Positions 34,101 to 41,831 of a stretch of 64,000 bases of DNA are shown piece by piece. Position 1 is the stretch's first letter. Each line of letters starts with the position of its first letter. A program made the position numbers and the translations under genes. The DNA is from Dyella_A sp051962475. Lineage in GTDB: Bacteria > Pseudomonadota > Gammaproteobacteria > Xanthomonadales > Rhodanobacteraceae. The notes beneath the pieces are model-generated. The model saw only the letters and a list, made by a program, of their open reading frames with translations. It did no database searches and was not told where the DNA came from. The stretch is taken from NCBI RefSeq assembly GCF_051962475.1, contig NZ_JBQCCF010000020.1, forward strand, positions 1 to 64,000, written 5' to 3'.

Positions 34101-34730
34101 CTAATGCAGGTGTTCGCTGCGCTCGCCCAGCATGGCCACGATGCGCGGCACCACCTGCTTGCGGCGCGCGTGGTAGTTGCTCAGCGCCACGCGCAGGGCA
34201 GGGATGTCGCGGCTCTGCCACAGCCTGACGAGCTCGCAGAGCTCTTCTTTCGCGTGCGGGATCAACCCCAGGTTGGCGCGCCGCACCGGGGTGAGCTGAT
34301 CGTTGGCGCGCTTCACGGCGTGATGCAATGACCAGTGATCCGCGTCGCTGGCGATGGCGTCGAACAGCTCCCACGTGAGGTTCACCAGGTCGTTATCGCC
34401 GGCTGCGAACGGCCACGCCGCATGCGGTGACGACGGCTGCGCGGATGCCAGATCGCATGCCCACAGCAACAGCCCTTCCATCCAGCCGTACAGATCGCGC
34501 AACGCCACCTCGGTGAGCAGCGGCACGTGCAAACCGTTGCGCGCGTGATCGGCCACCAGGCCCTCGCCCACCAGGCGATACAGCGCAAACCGCACCGGCG
34601 TGGGACTGGTCTTGAACTCGTCGGCAAGCTTCGCCGGATCGATCCGCTGCCCCGGCACATAACGCCCCGACTGCAGCGCGCGCCTGACCTGTCCGTACAC
34701 GAATGCACTCTTCGAATGGGCCGCATTCAT
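34101..34730 (-). CDS. GntR-family transcriptional regulator
   Basis: 209 residues. The N-terminal winged helix is GntR-like (VYGQVRRALQSGRYVPGQRI, then KLADEFKTSPTPVRFALYRL). The C-terminal helical part resembles an FCD-type ligand domain, though its metal-binding histidines are not obvious. GGAG precedes the ATG. It lies 220 bp upstream of the lasso precursor on the same strand. That could mean it controls the biosynthetic operon, or only that it borders it. Confidence 0.85.
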   Translation of the reverse strand: MNAAHSKSAFVYGQVRRALQSGRYVPGQRIDPAKLADEFKTSPTPVRFALYRLVGEGLVADHARNGLHVPLLTEVALRDLYGWMEGLLLWACDLASAQPSSPHAAWPFAAGDNDLVNLTWELFDAIASDADHWSLHHAVKRANDQLTPVRRANLGLIPHAKEELCELVRLWQSRDIPALRVALSNYHARRKQVVPRIVAMLGERSEHLH

Positions 34731-35203
34731 AGCTCGACTCCATGTCAGCAGATGGGTGCCTCCCCGCGGGGGATGTTACAGGGATTTGACGGTGGGGATT
34801 TTGGGGGTGGGGGGGCGGAAAGGCCGTGCTGCGGTGCTTGGCCTAAGCCACGGGCTCTCTGGATGAGCGCTTTACCTGCCGCAGGGCGGCTGTGGTGAGT
34901 TCCCGAGAGCGAGCATCGGAGGAATCCGGCGTGCGGCGAATGGCGGTCTGCGGGCGCCAGCTTTAGGGAGGGCGACCCGAGAGGTCAACGCTTCGCAACG
35001 CTCTCTTCCCACCTCAGCCTGCTCTTGCACGGGTGCCATCGCCAGGCCTTGCTTAAGGGTGGGCTTGGCCCGTGCAAGGGGAATTGGTAAGGGGGCTGAA
35101 GAGGACGTGGCTAATTTTGCCTCCCTCAAATTTTCCTATTGAACCCGCGCGGCCGGGGTGATTTGGTGCGATCGCCTCGCCGAAGGTCTCACAGGACATG
35201 GAT
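34731..35203. other. Intergenic region
   Basis: No gene is supported. A short hairpin (CCCCGCGGGG) lies near 34762. A G-rich tract around 34790-34820 has three runs of four to seven Gs and could form a G-quadruplex. The promoters of the divergent GntR and secreted-protein genes should lie here. Confidence 0.5.
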
Positions 35204-35767
35204 ATGAAAGCCCAATGGACGATTTTGATTGCCACTGCCGCACTGTCTGTTGCTTGCGGAGCTATGGCCGACCCAAGCCGAGCCATCCTGAGTAAGGCGA
35301 AGAGCACCTCGCCGCGAGGGGATATCGCGACGACGGTCTTGAACAACGGCGACATCCAGGCCGTCGTCAGTGACGCGGGCCACGATACGTATGTGTCGAT
35401 CAAGCAGATCGGTCATTCCGCCGCCGTCGTCACCTCGAGCGATGGAATCAGCCAAACGTCCACCGTGGTTGATATGGGCGCGGCTGCCGATTGGCGGCGA
35501 TCGCACAGTAGCCAGGCTTACAACATCGACAACATGAAGCTGCTGCTAAATTCCAAGCGCACCATCGCTTTCGGCGGGGATGCTCCCCATCCCACAGCCG
35601 CAGGTTGCGCAACGGAGCTGCAAACGCTACTCGATGCTGCGGATAGCGCAGTGTCTGCCTGCGCCGGTGGCGCTGGATTGGTCTGTGCCTCTGCGCTCCT
35701 GGACTACAACAAGGCAAAAAGTGCGTACAACTCCTGTATCAACAACACGCAAACCGGTCCCCATTGA
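35204..35767 (+). CDS. Secreted four-cysteine protein of unknown function
   Basis: 187 residues with a signal peptide (cleavage near AMA-D). The mature middle part is Ser/Thr/Val-rich and beta-like. The C-terminus has four cysteines in the pattern C-x17-C-x7-C-x16-C, with amphipathic helices between the outer pairs. Two disulfides would staple these into a helical hairpin. No family is recognised. AGGA lies eight bases before this ATG; an ATG two codons upstream is possible. A strong terminator follows 50 bp after the stop. Confidence 0.7.
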   Translation: MKAQWTILIATAALSVACGAMADPSRAILSKAKSTSPRGDIATTVLNNGDIQAVVSDAGHDTYVSIKQIGHSAAVVTSSDGISQTSTVVDMGAAADWRRSHSSQAYNIDNMKLLLNSKRTIAFGGDAPHPTAAGCATELQTLLDAADSAVSACAGGAGLVCASALLDYNKAKSAYNSCINNTQTGPH

Positions 35768-35819
35768 CCGTTGTTGAGTTGAACGCCGGTTCTTTGCCTC
35801 CCGGCTGATTGTCAGAAGA

Positions 35820-35846
35820 AGGGCGCTCCTGCGGCGCCCTCTTTTT
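35820..35846 (+). terminator. Rho-independent terminator of the secreted-protein gene
   Basis: AGGGCGC, a seven-base loop, GCGCCCT and then CTTTTT form a standard terminator on the plus strand. Confidence 0.88.
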
Positions 35847-35932
35847 ATGCCGTACGCGCTGGGTTTGCGTGAAACGACAGCAGGGGCAGAGTGCACTTTC
35901 TGGAAGAGCTCAGCGTGGGCTTCCTCGTGGCC

Positions 35933-35959
35933 AAAGAGGGCTCAGGCCGAGCCCTCTTT
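35933..35959. terminator. Two-way terminator-like hairpin
   Basis: An 11-bp perfect stem AAAGAGGGCTC/GAGCCCTCTTT with loop AGGCC has A and T tracts on its two sides, so it could stop transcription in either direction. No gene ends next to it, which suggests a remnant of a lost gene. Confidence 0.6.
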
Positions 35960-35998
35960 TGGTAAAAAGGGGGGGGGGCTGATTACATTTAGCCGCAC

Positions 35999-36249
35999 GG
36001 CCAGCGAGCGGATGATCGCGGCCTCTGGTCGACTGGGTCGAGTTGCGAGGCGGCGATGTCCCCGGTTCTGCGTAGCGGGGGGATGTCACGGCCGATCGGC
36101 TTCGATCCAGGATTGCTGCACACGAGTTGCGGCTTAGCTCGAACGTTAGGCTATGCAACATCTCCTCTGGGACACCTGTGGATACGCACTCTCAAGATGG
36201 TACCGAGCAACTCGGCCTGGATACGGCGGCCGGCCTGTCATACGACTAC
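35999..36249 (+). repeat. Dispersed repeat with attC-like end, copy 1
   Basis: About 250 bp resembling 47850-48098 along its length. Its right end, GCGGCTTAGCTCGAACGTTA then GGC (36129-36151), resembles the right half of integron attC sites, with the GTTRRRY core as GTTAGGC. The start of a downstream gene is included in the duplication. Confidence 0.65.
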
Positions 36250-36258
36250 CCGCGATAA
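36178..36258 (+). pseudogene. Truncated 5' duplicate of the membrane-protein gene at 48027
   Basis: Starting at GTG, 24 codons (VDTHSQDGTEQ, then LDTAAGLSYDY) match the first 24 codons of the gene at 48027 with only two substitutions. Similarity then stops and a TAA follows two codons later. This is a broken copy carried with the upstream repeat. Confidence 0.75.
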
Positions 36259-36770
36259 AAGGGGGCGTGACTAAATAATTTCGGTCGTCACCTTGCGGGA
36301 AGGTCACCGTCTGCTTTGTTTGAATGACGATGTGTGTGGGCTTCCCGCAACAGCGGACTTCCCTCCAAAGTGATCCGGCTGCTCGGTGCTTGGTTTGAAC
36401 CTGGCCGCAAGCGAGCCCGTCGCGCCCATGGCTGGCTGATCCCGGCACCTGCGAAAGGACTAAAGGGGGCGTGGCTGATCAAGCTCAGTCGTGTTTCTCC
36501 AGATCGGGTTCTTTGGTGGCTAAATGGGCCACGTGCCCTTTCCCCTTTTTCCGGTCACGCCGGTCGACGCTCGCCGCGAGAGCCGCGCGGCACGAAGAAG
36601 ACGACTGCGAATGCAGCAGGCTCACCGGCGGCGGTTCCCATCGCGTCGCTGTGGCCGCCGATATCCATGGCGCCGTCAGCACGTCTCCCCGGATACCGGA
36701 ACGTGGCAAGCGCTTTGCTAGTCTTGCCGACTCCTTGTGCCGGATCGCGCCGGCCCGACGCGCCCTCGCC
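36259..36770 (+). other. Intergenic region before histidine kinase
   Basis: About 500 bp. The kinase frame stays open back to 36471, but that extension has no signal peptide or family-like sequence and lacks a ribosome-binding site, so it is treated as non-coding. No other gene or structure stands out. Confidence 0.5.
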
Positions 36771-38852
36771 ATGCCCAAGCCTTTCGTATCGTCGCTTCCT
36801 ATCCCACGCACGCGTCTGTTGCTGTGCCTGCTGCTCGCTGCCGTGGTGGCGTTGGGGGGCTGCGCGCGCGTGGAGTCTTTGAGTTGGCATGGCGCCGACC
36901 ACATCATCCCGGACGGCCAGGTGGAGATGCTGCGGGATCGCTCGGGTCAGCTCGGTATCGACGACGTCGCGTTGCGTCGGACCTTCCAGCCGGTCGCCTC
37001 GGCCTTCAATCTCGGCTACACACCCGACACGGTGTGGTTGCGCCTGCATCTGGACCGCGTGAGTGGGCTGCCGCGGGTGCTGATGTTGCAGGTCGATGCG
37101 CCATTGGCCGATACCGTGCGGCTCTACTTGCCGCAGGACGACGGTACGTTCCGGGAAATGCGCCGTGGCGAGGATGTGTCCCATCGCGACTACCCGTACC
37201 TGTTGCGTACCCCGGTGTTCCAGCTCGAATCGCCGCAAGGGCGCTACCCCACCGTCTACCTGCGTCTGACCGAGCGCAATGCGATGACGGTGGCGGTAAA
37301 GCTGTGGGAGCCGCAGGCGCTGCTGGCCCAGGAAACCCTGTCTGCCAGCCAGAGCAGCGTGTTTCTGGGCTTCGTCATCGCCCTGTGTCTGGCCGGCGCC
37401 TTCATCTGGCGGCGCAGTCGCGTCGGGCCGGTTCGCTGGTACGTGGCTTATATCGCCACCAGCGCCTACAGCGTTTACAAGACGCGCGGCCTGGTCGGCC
37501 CGTTCTTCTATCTGGACCTGGCTGACGGGGGCGACGCGCTGCTCGGGGTGGTGCTGGCGCTCAGCGTCGCGGTGGCCGTGTCGTTCAGTGTTCGCCTGAT
37601 GTCGTTGCGCACGCATTTCCCGCGCGCGACCCGGGCCTACGAGACCCTGGTGTGGGCTGTCATCGCGTGCGCCTGCGTCGGGTTCGTGCTGGGCCGGTTC
37701 GGCACGGTCATGCCTGTGGTGCAACTGCTGAGCCTCGGCAGCGCGCCCCTGCTGCTGGGCGCGGCAGCCTACCTGGCCGTACGCGGCGAACCGATGGCGC
37801 GGCTTTACCTGGTGGCGTTCTCGCTGCTCTACGTGGCGTTCTGCCGGGTGTTCCTGGTGAACCTGGGACTGCTGCCCGATACGCCGTTCATGCGCGGAGG
37901 CGGTCCGCTTGCAGTGGGCCTCACGCTGCATCTGCTGATACTGACCTTCAGTTTTGCCCAGCGTGTTCACAAGCTCGAGCGCGAGCGGCAGGAAGCGCAG
38001 CAGCAGGCGCTCGATGCGGCCCGGCTGGCGGAAGCGTCACTGGAGCGCAAGGTGCGTCAGCGCACCCGCGAGCTGGACGAGGAGATCGCCCAGCGCCAGG
38101 TCACCGAGCGCATGTTGCGCGAAAACCAGATGCAGCTGGAGCAGGCGCTGGCGACCGAACAGCAGATGCGCGAGGAGCAGCGCGAATTCGTGATGATGGT
38201 GTCGCACGAGTTCCGCACGCCGCTGGCGATCATCCATGCCAGCGGCCAGATGCTGCGCGAGACCGAAACGGCGCTGGCGTCCGATAACCGGCGCCGGGTG
38301 GAGAAGATCCAGACGGCGGCCGAGCGCATGTCCGATTTCATCGATCGCTTTCTCGACAACGAGCGGCTCTTGTCGGAGCGCCACACGCTGACGTCCACGA
38401 CCTTTCCGCTCGAGCGCTTCGTGGCCGACTCGCTGGATGCGGTCGACCCCTCGCGCGAGCGCATCGAAGTGGACCTGGCGCAGGCGCCGGCCAGCCTGAC
38501 CTGCGACCGCGGCTTCCTGCGCATCGTGCTGGACAATCTGTTGACCAACGCACTGAAATATTCGCCCCCTGGCGCACCGGTGCGGCTGCGGATCAGCGGT
38601 GCCGGTGAGGCGGTGGTTATCGGTGTGACCGACGAGGGCCCCGGCATCCCGTCCTCCGAGCATGCCAGCGTGTTCCTCAAGTTCGCCCGCGGCGGCAGCA
38701 GCCGCGGTATCACCGGCGCCGGTCTGGGCCTCTACCTGGTCAAGCGCATCGTTGCGCGCATGGGCGGCGAGATCGAGCTGCGCAGTCCAACCGGAACCGG
38801 TGCAACGTTCACCGTGCATTTGCCAGCCGCGGGGGCCGCGGGCGGTGCATGA
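36771..38852 (+). CDS. Hybrid-type membrane sensor histidine kinase (7TMR-DISM)
   Basis: 693 residues. A hydrophobic N-terminus ends in a lipobox-like ALGGC. An extracellular DISMED2-like domain follows (about 60-190: FNLGYTPDTVWLRLHLD), then seven hydrophobic helices (about 205-400), a coiled coil (LERERQEAQQQALDAARLAE), a HisKA domain with H479 (VSHEFRTPLAII) and an HATPase domain (DNLLTNALKYS, DEGPGIP, GAGLGLYLVK). It has no receiver domain of its own despite the length. It should sense an envelope ligand and phosphorylate the OmpR-type regulator encoded 72 bp downstream. Confidence 0.88.
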   Translation: MPKPFVSSLPIPRTRLLLCLLLAAVVALGGCARVESLSWHGADHIIPDGQVEMLRDRSGQLGIDDVALRRTFQPVASAFNLGYTPDTVWLRLHLDRVSGLPRVLMLQVDAPLADTVRLYLPQDDGTFREMRRGEDVSHRDYPYLLRTPVFQLESPQGRYPTVYLRLTERNAMTVAVKLWEPQALLAQETLSASQSSVFLGFVIALCLAGAFIWRRSRVGPVRWYVAYIATSAYSVYKTRGLVGPFFYLDLADGGDALLGVVLALSVAVAVSFSVRLMSLRTHFPRATRAYETLVWAVIACACVGFVLGRFGTVMPVVQLLSLGSAPLLLGAAAYLAVRGEPMARLYLVAFSLLYVAFCRVFLVNLGLLPDTPFMRGGGPLAVGLTLHLLILTFSFAQRVHKLERERQEAQQQALDAARLAEASLERKVRQRTRELDEEIAQRQVTERMLRENQMQLEQALATEQQMREEQREFVMMVSHEFRTPLAIIHASGQMLRETETALASDNRRRVEKIQTAAERMSDFIDRFLDNERLLSERHTLTSTTFPLERFVADSLDAVDPSRERIEVDLAQAPASLTCDRGFLRIVLDNLLTNALKYSPPGAPVRLRISGAGEAVVIGVTDEGPGIPSSEHASVFLKFARGGSSRGITGAGLGLYLVKRIVARMGGEIELRSPTGTGATFTVHLPAAGAAGGA

Positions 38853-38924
38853 CCCGATGCTGGGCGCGCTCGGCATGACTATCGAAACTTGACCGCCCCC
38901 ACGGCATCGGGGAGTCTTTCGGGC

Positions 38925-39590
38925 ATGGCGTTACTCGGGTTGCTTGAAGACGAAATCGATCTGCGCGAGGAGCTGGAAGCGTACCTGTCCATGGCGGGGC
39001 ATCGCGTGCTCTGTGCCGATTCCTCGGCCGAATTCTTTTCGGTTGGCGACGGTTTGCGCTTTGACGTGATCATCGTCGACCGTGGGCTGCCCGACGCCGA
39101 CGGGCTGCAGGTGATCGAGCGGGTGCGTCGCGAATCTCCCCGGACCGGCATCGTCATGCTGACGGCGCGCGGCAGCAGCGAGGACAGGATCTCCGGCTTG
39201 CAGACAGGGGCGGACCATTACCTGGTCAAGCCTGTAAGCCTGCCGGAACTGGGCGCGCACGTATCGGCGCTTTTGCGGCGGCTGCCCGAGGGATGGCGCC
39301 TGGACGGCAACGAGCGCTGCCTGTACGCGCCCGATGGCACGCGCCTCGCGTTGAGCGCGCGCGAGTTCGACCTGCTCGGCCTGATCGTGCGCCGTGGCAG
39401 CCGCATGGCCAGTCGCCGCGAAGTCGCCGAAGCCCTGGGCTGGGACTGGCTGTCGTTCGACCAGCGTCGCCTGGACACGCTGGTCAGCCGGCTGCGTCGG
39501 CGTTGCCGGGAAGCATGCGGACAGGAGCTGCCGATCCGCACTGAGCATTCCCGCGGCTATGTGGCGACCGGCGCCATCGAACTGACCTGA
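38925..39590 (+). CDS. OmpR-family response regulator
   Basis: 221 residues. The receiver domain has the acidic pair in LLEDE, the phosphoacceptor D52 in VIIVDRGLPDADG, and the conserved Lys in HYLVKPVSLPEL. A winged-helix DNA-binding domain follows (LSAREFDLLGLIVRRGSRMA, RLDTLVSRLRRRC, GYVATG). It is the evident partner of the upstream kinase. The next genes downstream are the two-partner secretion pair, a possible target, though no binding site is visible. The start gives a normal receiver N-terminus. Confidence 0.92.
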   Translation: MALLGLLEDEIDLREELEAYLSMAGHRVLCADSSAEFFSVGDGLRFDVIIVDRGLPDADGLQVIERVRRESPRTGIVMLTARGSSEDRISGLQTGADHYLVKPVSLPELGAHVSALLRRLPEGWRLDGNERCLYAPDGTRLALSAREFDLLGLIVRRGSRMASRREVAEALGWDWLSFDQRRLDTLVSRLRRRCREACGQELPIRTEHSRGYVATGAIELT

Positions 39591-40069
39591 TCGCCTCTCT
39601 TCATCCGAGCCAAGGTCATCCTCGCATGTGCGACATGTGCGACATGTGCGCATGCGTCGCTGCGATCCACGCTACGTCCGCCTGCACGCGCGCGATTCGA
39701 TGCGCGTCGAGTCGTGCGCCATCGCGCGCTTCTTGGTCGGCGGTGGACTGAGCGCGACTCTGTACCTCGCGCACCGCACGACACTCCTCGTCATGGCTGG
39801 AGACGTTCACGTGCAGCGTGCGCTACACGACGCGATGTCTCGGCACGTCATGCCTGCCAAGTGCCTGAGAGTGGTGACGCTATCGGTCCATTCGTGCTGT
39901 TTTTCAGCGGAAAACGACAACGAGCGTCGCAACTAAAATATTGCCGCGAGCAATGCAAGCATTTGGATGCGCCGATGTAAGAACTCGTAAGTTATGCGGC
40001 GAATTTCTCCCCAGAATAAGCCCCCGTTTCAGGCCGCGATCGACGGCTCAGTAATCAGGGGATATTCGG
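39591..40069. other. Intergenic region before two-partner secretion genes
   Basis: About 480 bp. It starts with a small tandem repeat (annotated). A frame of about 100 codons is open from 39628 but its composition is unlike the neighbours and it has no ribosome-binding site, so it is not called. The AT-richer last 150 bp probably hold the tpsB promoter. Confidence 0.5.
39625..39651 (+). repeat. 9-bp tandem repeat
   Basis: CATGTGCGA is repeated three times in tandem, the last copy ending in C. The array is flanked by GCATG-type sequence so the whole is partly palindromic. It could be a regulator site or simple-sequence expansion. Confidence 0.6.
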
Positions 40070-41797
40070 ATGAAGACGACGCGCTTGGCTGCGCTACTTG
40101 GGCTCGGCACTTTGCCGTTGGCCGTGAACATCGCCATGGCCCAGACGGCGCCGCCGGATGCTGGGACGCTGCTCAATCAGCAACAGCATCAGGATCGGCC
40201 GCAGCGCCGGGCGGAGCCGGATGCGCCAGTGCATACACCGCTGCCCGAGGCGCGGGGCGATGTGGGTTTCCGTGCGCGGATCGACCGCGTGCGCTTCACC
40301 GGCGCCGAAGGCCTGGTCGACGACAAGACGTTGCAGGCCGTGGTGGCCGACGCCCTCGGCAAATCGCTGACCTATGCGCAGTTGAAGGCACTGGCGCAGC
40401 GCGTCAGTGCGACGCTGCAGGCGCAGGGTTACTTGCTGGCGCGCGCCTATCTGCCGCGTCAGGACCTGAGCGATCGCGAGCTCGAGATCGCGATCATGAT
40501 CGGTCGGTTGCAGCGCGGTCACGGCGGCGTGCAGGTGTTGTCCCACGACGAGGCGCTGCGCTCGCGCATGACTGCCATCGCCGACGCCGCACTGCCCGAT
40601 GGCCCGGTGCGCAACGACCAGTTGGAGCGCGCGCTGCTGTTGATCAACGACGTGCCCGGCGTGTCCGCACACGCCACCCTTGAGAAGGGCGCCGAACCCG
40701 GTACCAGCCGTCTGCTTGTCAGTGCCGACACCACGCCCGATTGGACCGGCGGCGTCAGCGAGGACAACTTCAACAACCGTTACACCGGGCAGTGGCGCAC
40801 CAGCGCCTGGACCACGCTGAACCGCCCGCTCGACCGCGAGGATCAGCTCGGCGCCAGCGCCAGCCACAGCCGTGGCAGCGATGTGCTCGGCCTGAACTAT
40901 TCCGTAGGCCTGAGCCCTTCCGGGCTGCGCGCCAATTTCGCCACATCGTGGTTGCGTTACGACATCGGCGGCGAGTTCAAGCCGCTGGATCTTTCCGGCT
41001 CCGCCGGCACGGTCAGCGCGGGCCTCAGCTATCCGCTGCTGCGTACCCGCAAGCGCAGCCTCTGGATCAGCGTGGACGCCGGCCATAAGCGACTCGTCGA
41101 TCGAGCGCTGGGCCAGACCCTGCGCGAGCGCGAGCTGGATGAACTCACCGCGATGTTCAGCGGCAATGTCTGGGACAACTGGTGGGGCGGTGGCTACACC
41201 GGCGTGAGCGCCGGCTGGGCCACCGGCAGCCTGCGCCTGGGCAATGACGCCGATCGATTCGCCGATTCGGTCAGTGCGCGCACCCGCGGCCATTTCGACA
41301 AATGGATCTGGCGTGTCGAGCGTACCCAGAGCCTGGGTGGTGTGAGCAACTGGGGCCTGTATCTGGGCGCCAACGGGCAGATCGGCAGCAAGAACCTGGA
41401 TTCCTCCGAGAAGTTCCTGCTCGGCGGCCCGTCCGGCGTGCGCGGCTATCCGGTGGGTGAGGCCAGCGGCGACAGCGGGTGGCTGGCCAGCGCGGAATTG
41501 CGCCACGACATTCCACTGACTGCGGGCCTGAGCGCGCAGGCACTGGTGTTCGTCGATCGCGGCCATGTGCGCCAGCACATCGATCCGTGGGCCGGTTCGG
41601 TGATGCCGTGGACGGGCAACCAGTACAGCCTTTCCAGCGCCGGTATCGGCCTGAATCTGCAAGGCGCGCGATGGTCGTTCCGCAGCGCATGGGCGCGCCA
41701 CCTGGGCGACAACCCCGGCCACGGCGCCACCGGCCTGAATGCCGATGGCCAGCGTTTCGGCCAGTACCTGTGGCTGCAGGCGAGCCTGCGCTTCTGA
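40070..41797 (+). CDS. TpsB outer-membrane transporter (ShlB/FhaC/HecB family)
   Basis: 575 residues: signal peptide (ends AMAQ), a short linker, POTRA domains (FRARIDRVRFTGAEGL; the YLLARAYLPRQDL segment), and a 16-strand-type barrel with the family's GGPSGVRGYPVGEASGD motif containing the VRGY loop tip. The C-terminus ends in Phe (ASLRF), as for BAM substrates. It should secrete the adjacent TpsA protein across the outer membrane. AGGGGA precedes the ATG. The gene is 34 bp from tpsA and surely co-transcribed. Confidence 0.93.
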   Translation: MKTTRLAALLGLGTLPLAVNIAMAQTAPPDAGTLLNQQQHQDRPQRRAEPDAPVHTPLPEARGDVGFRARIDRVRFTGAEGLVDDKTLQAVVADALGKSLTYAQLKALAQRVSATLQAQGYLLARAYLPRQDLSDRELEIAIMIGRLQRGHGGVQVLSHDEALRSRMTAIADAALPDGPVRNDQLERALLLINDVPGVSAHATLEKGAEPGTSRLLVSADTTPDWTGGVSEDNFNNRYTGQWRTSAWTTLNRPLDREDQLGASASHSRGSDVLGLNYSVGLSPSGLRANFATSWLRYDIGGEFKPLDLSGSAGTVSAGLSYPLLRTRKRSLWISVDAGHKRLVDRALGQTLRERELDELTAMFSGNVWDNWWGGGYTGVSAGWATGSLRLGNDADRFADSVSARTRGHFDKWIWRVERTQSLGGVSNWGLYLGANGQIGSKNLDSSEKFLLGGPSGVRGYPVGEASGDSGWLASAELRHDIPLTAGLSAQALVFVDRGHVRQHIDPWAGSVMPWTGNQYSLSSAGIGLNLQGARWSFRSAWARHLGDNPGHGATGLNADGQRFGQYLWLQASLRF

Positions 41798-41831
41798 CGC
41801 CGTCATCCCAAGAGATCCGAGGACCTACTCC

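Noticed and set aside
25498..34730. FecI/FecR regulators or a lasso ABC exporter
   Set aside because: I searched the locus for sigma factor, anti-sigma and ABC transporter motifs and found none; XRE and GntR genes occupy those places.
39628..39936. 102-codon frame on the plus strand
   Set aside because: It starts inside a 9-bp tandem repeat, lacks a ribosome-binding site and has no recognisable sequence.
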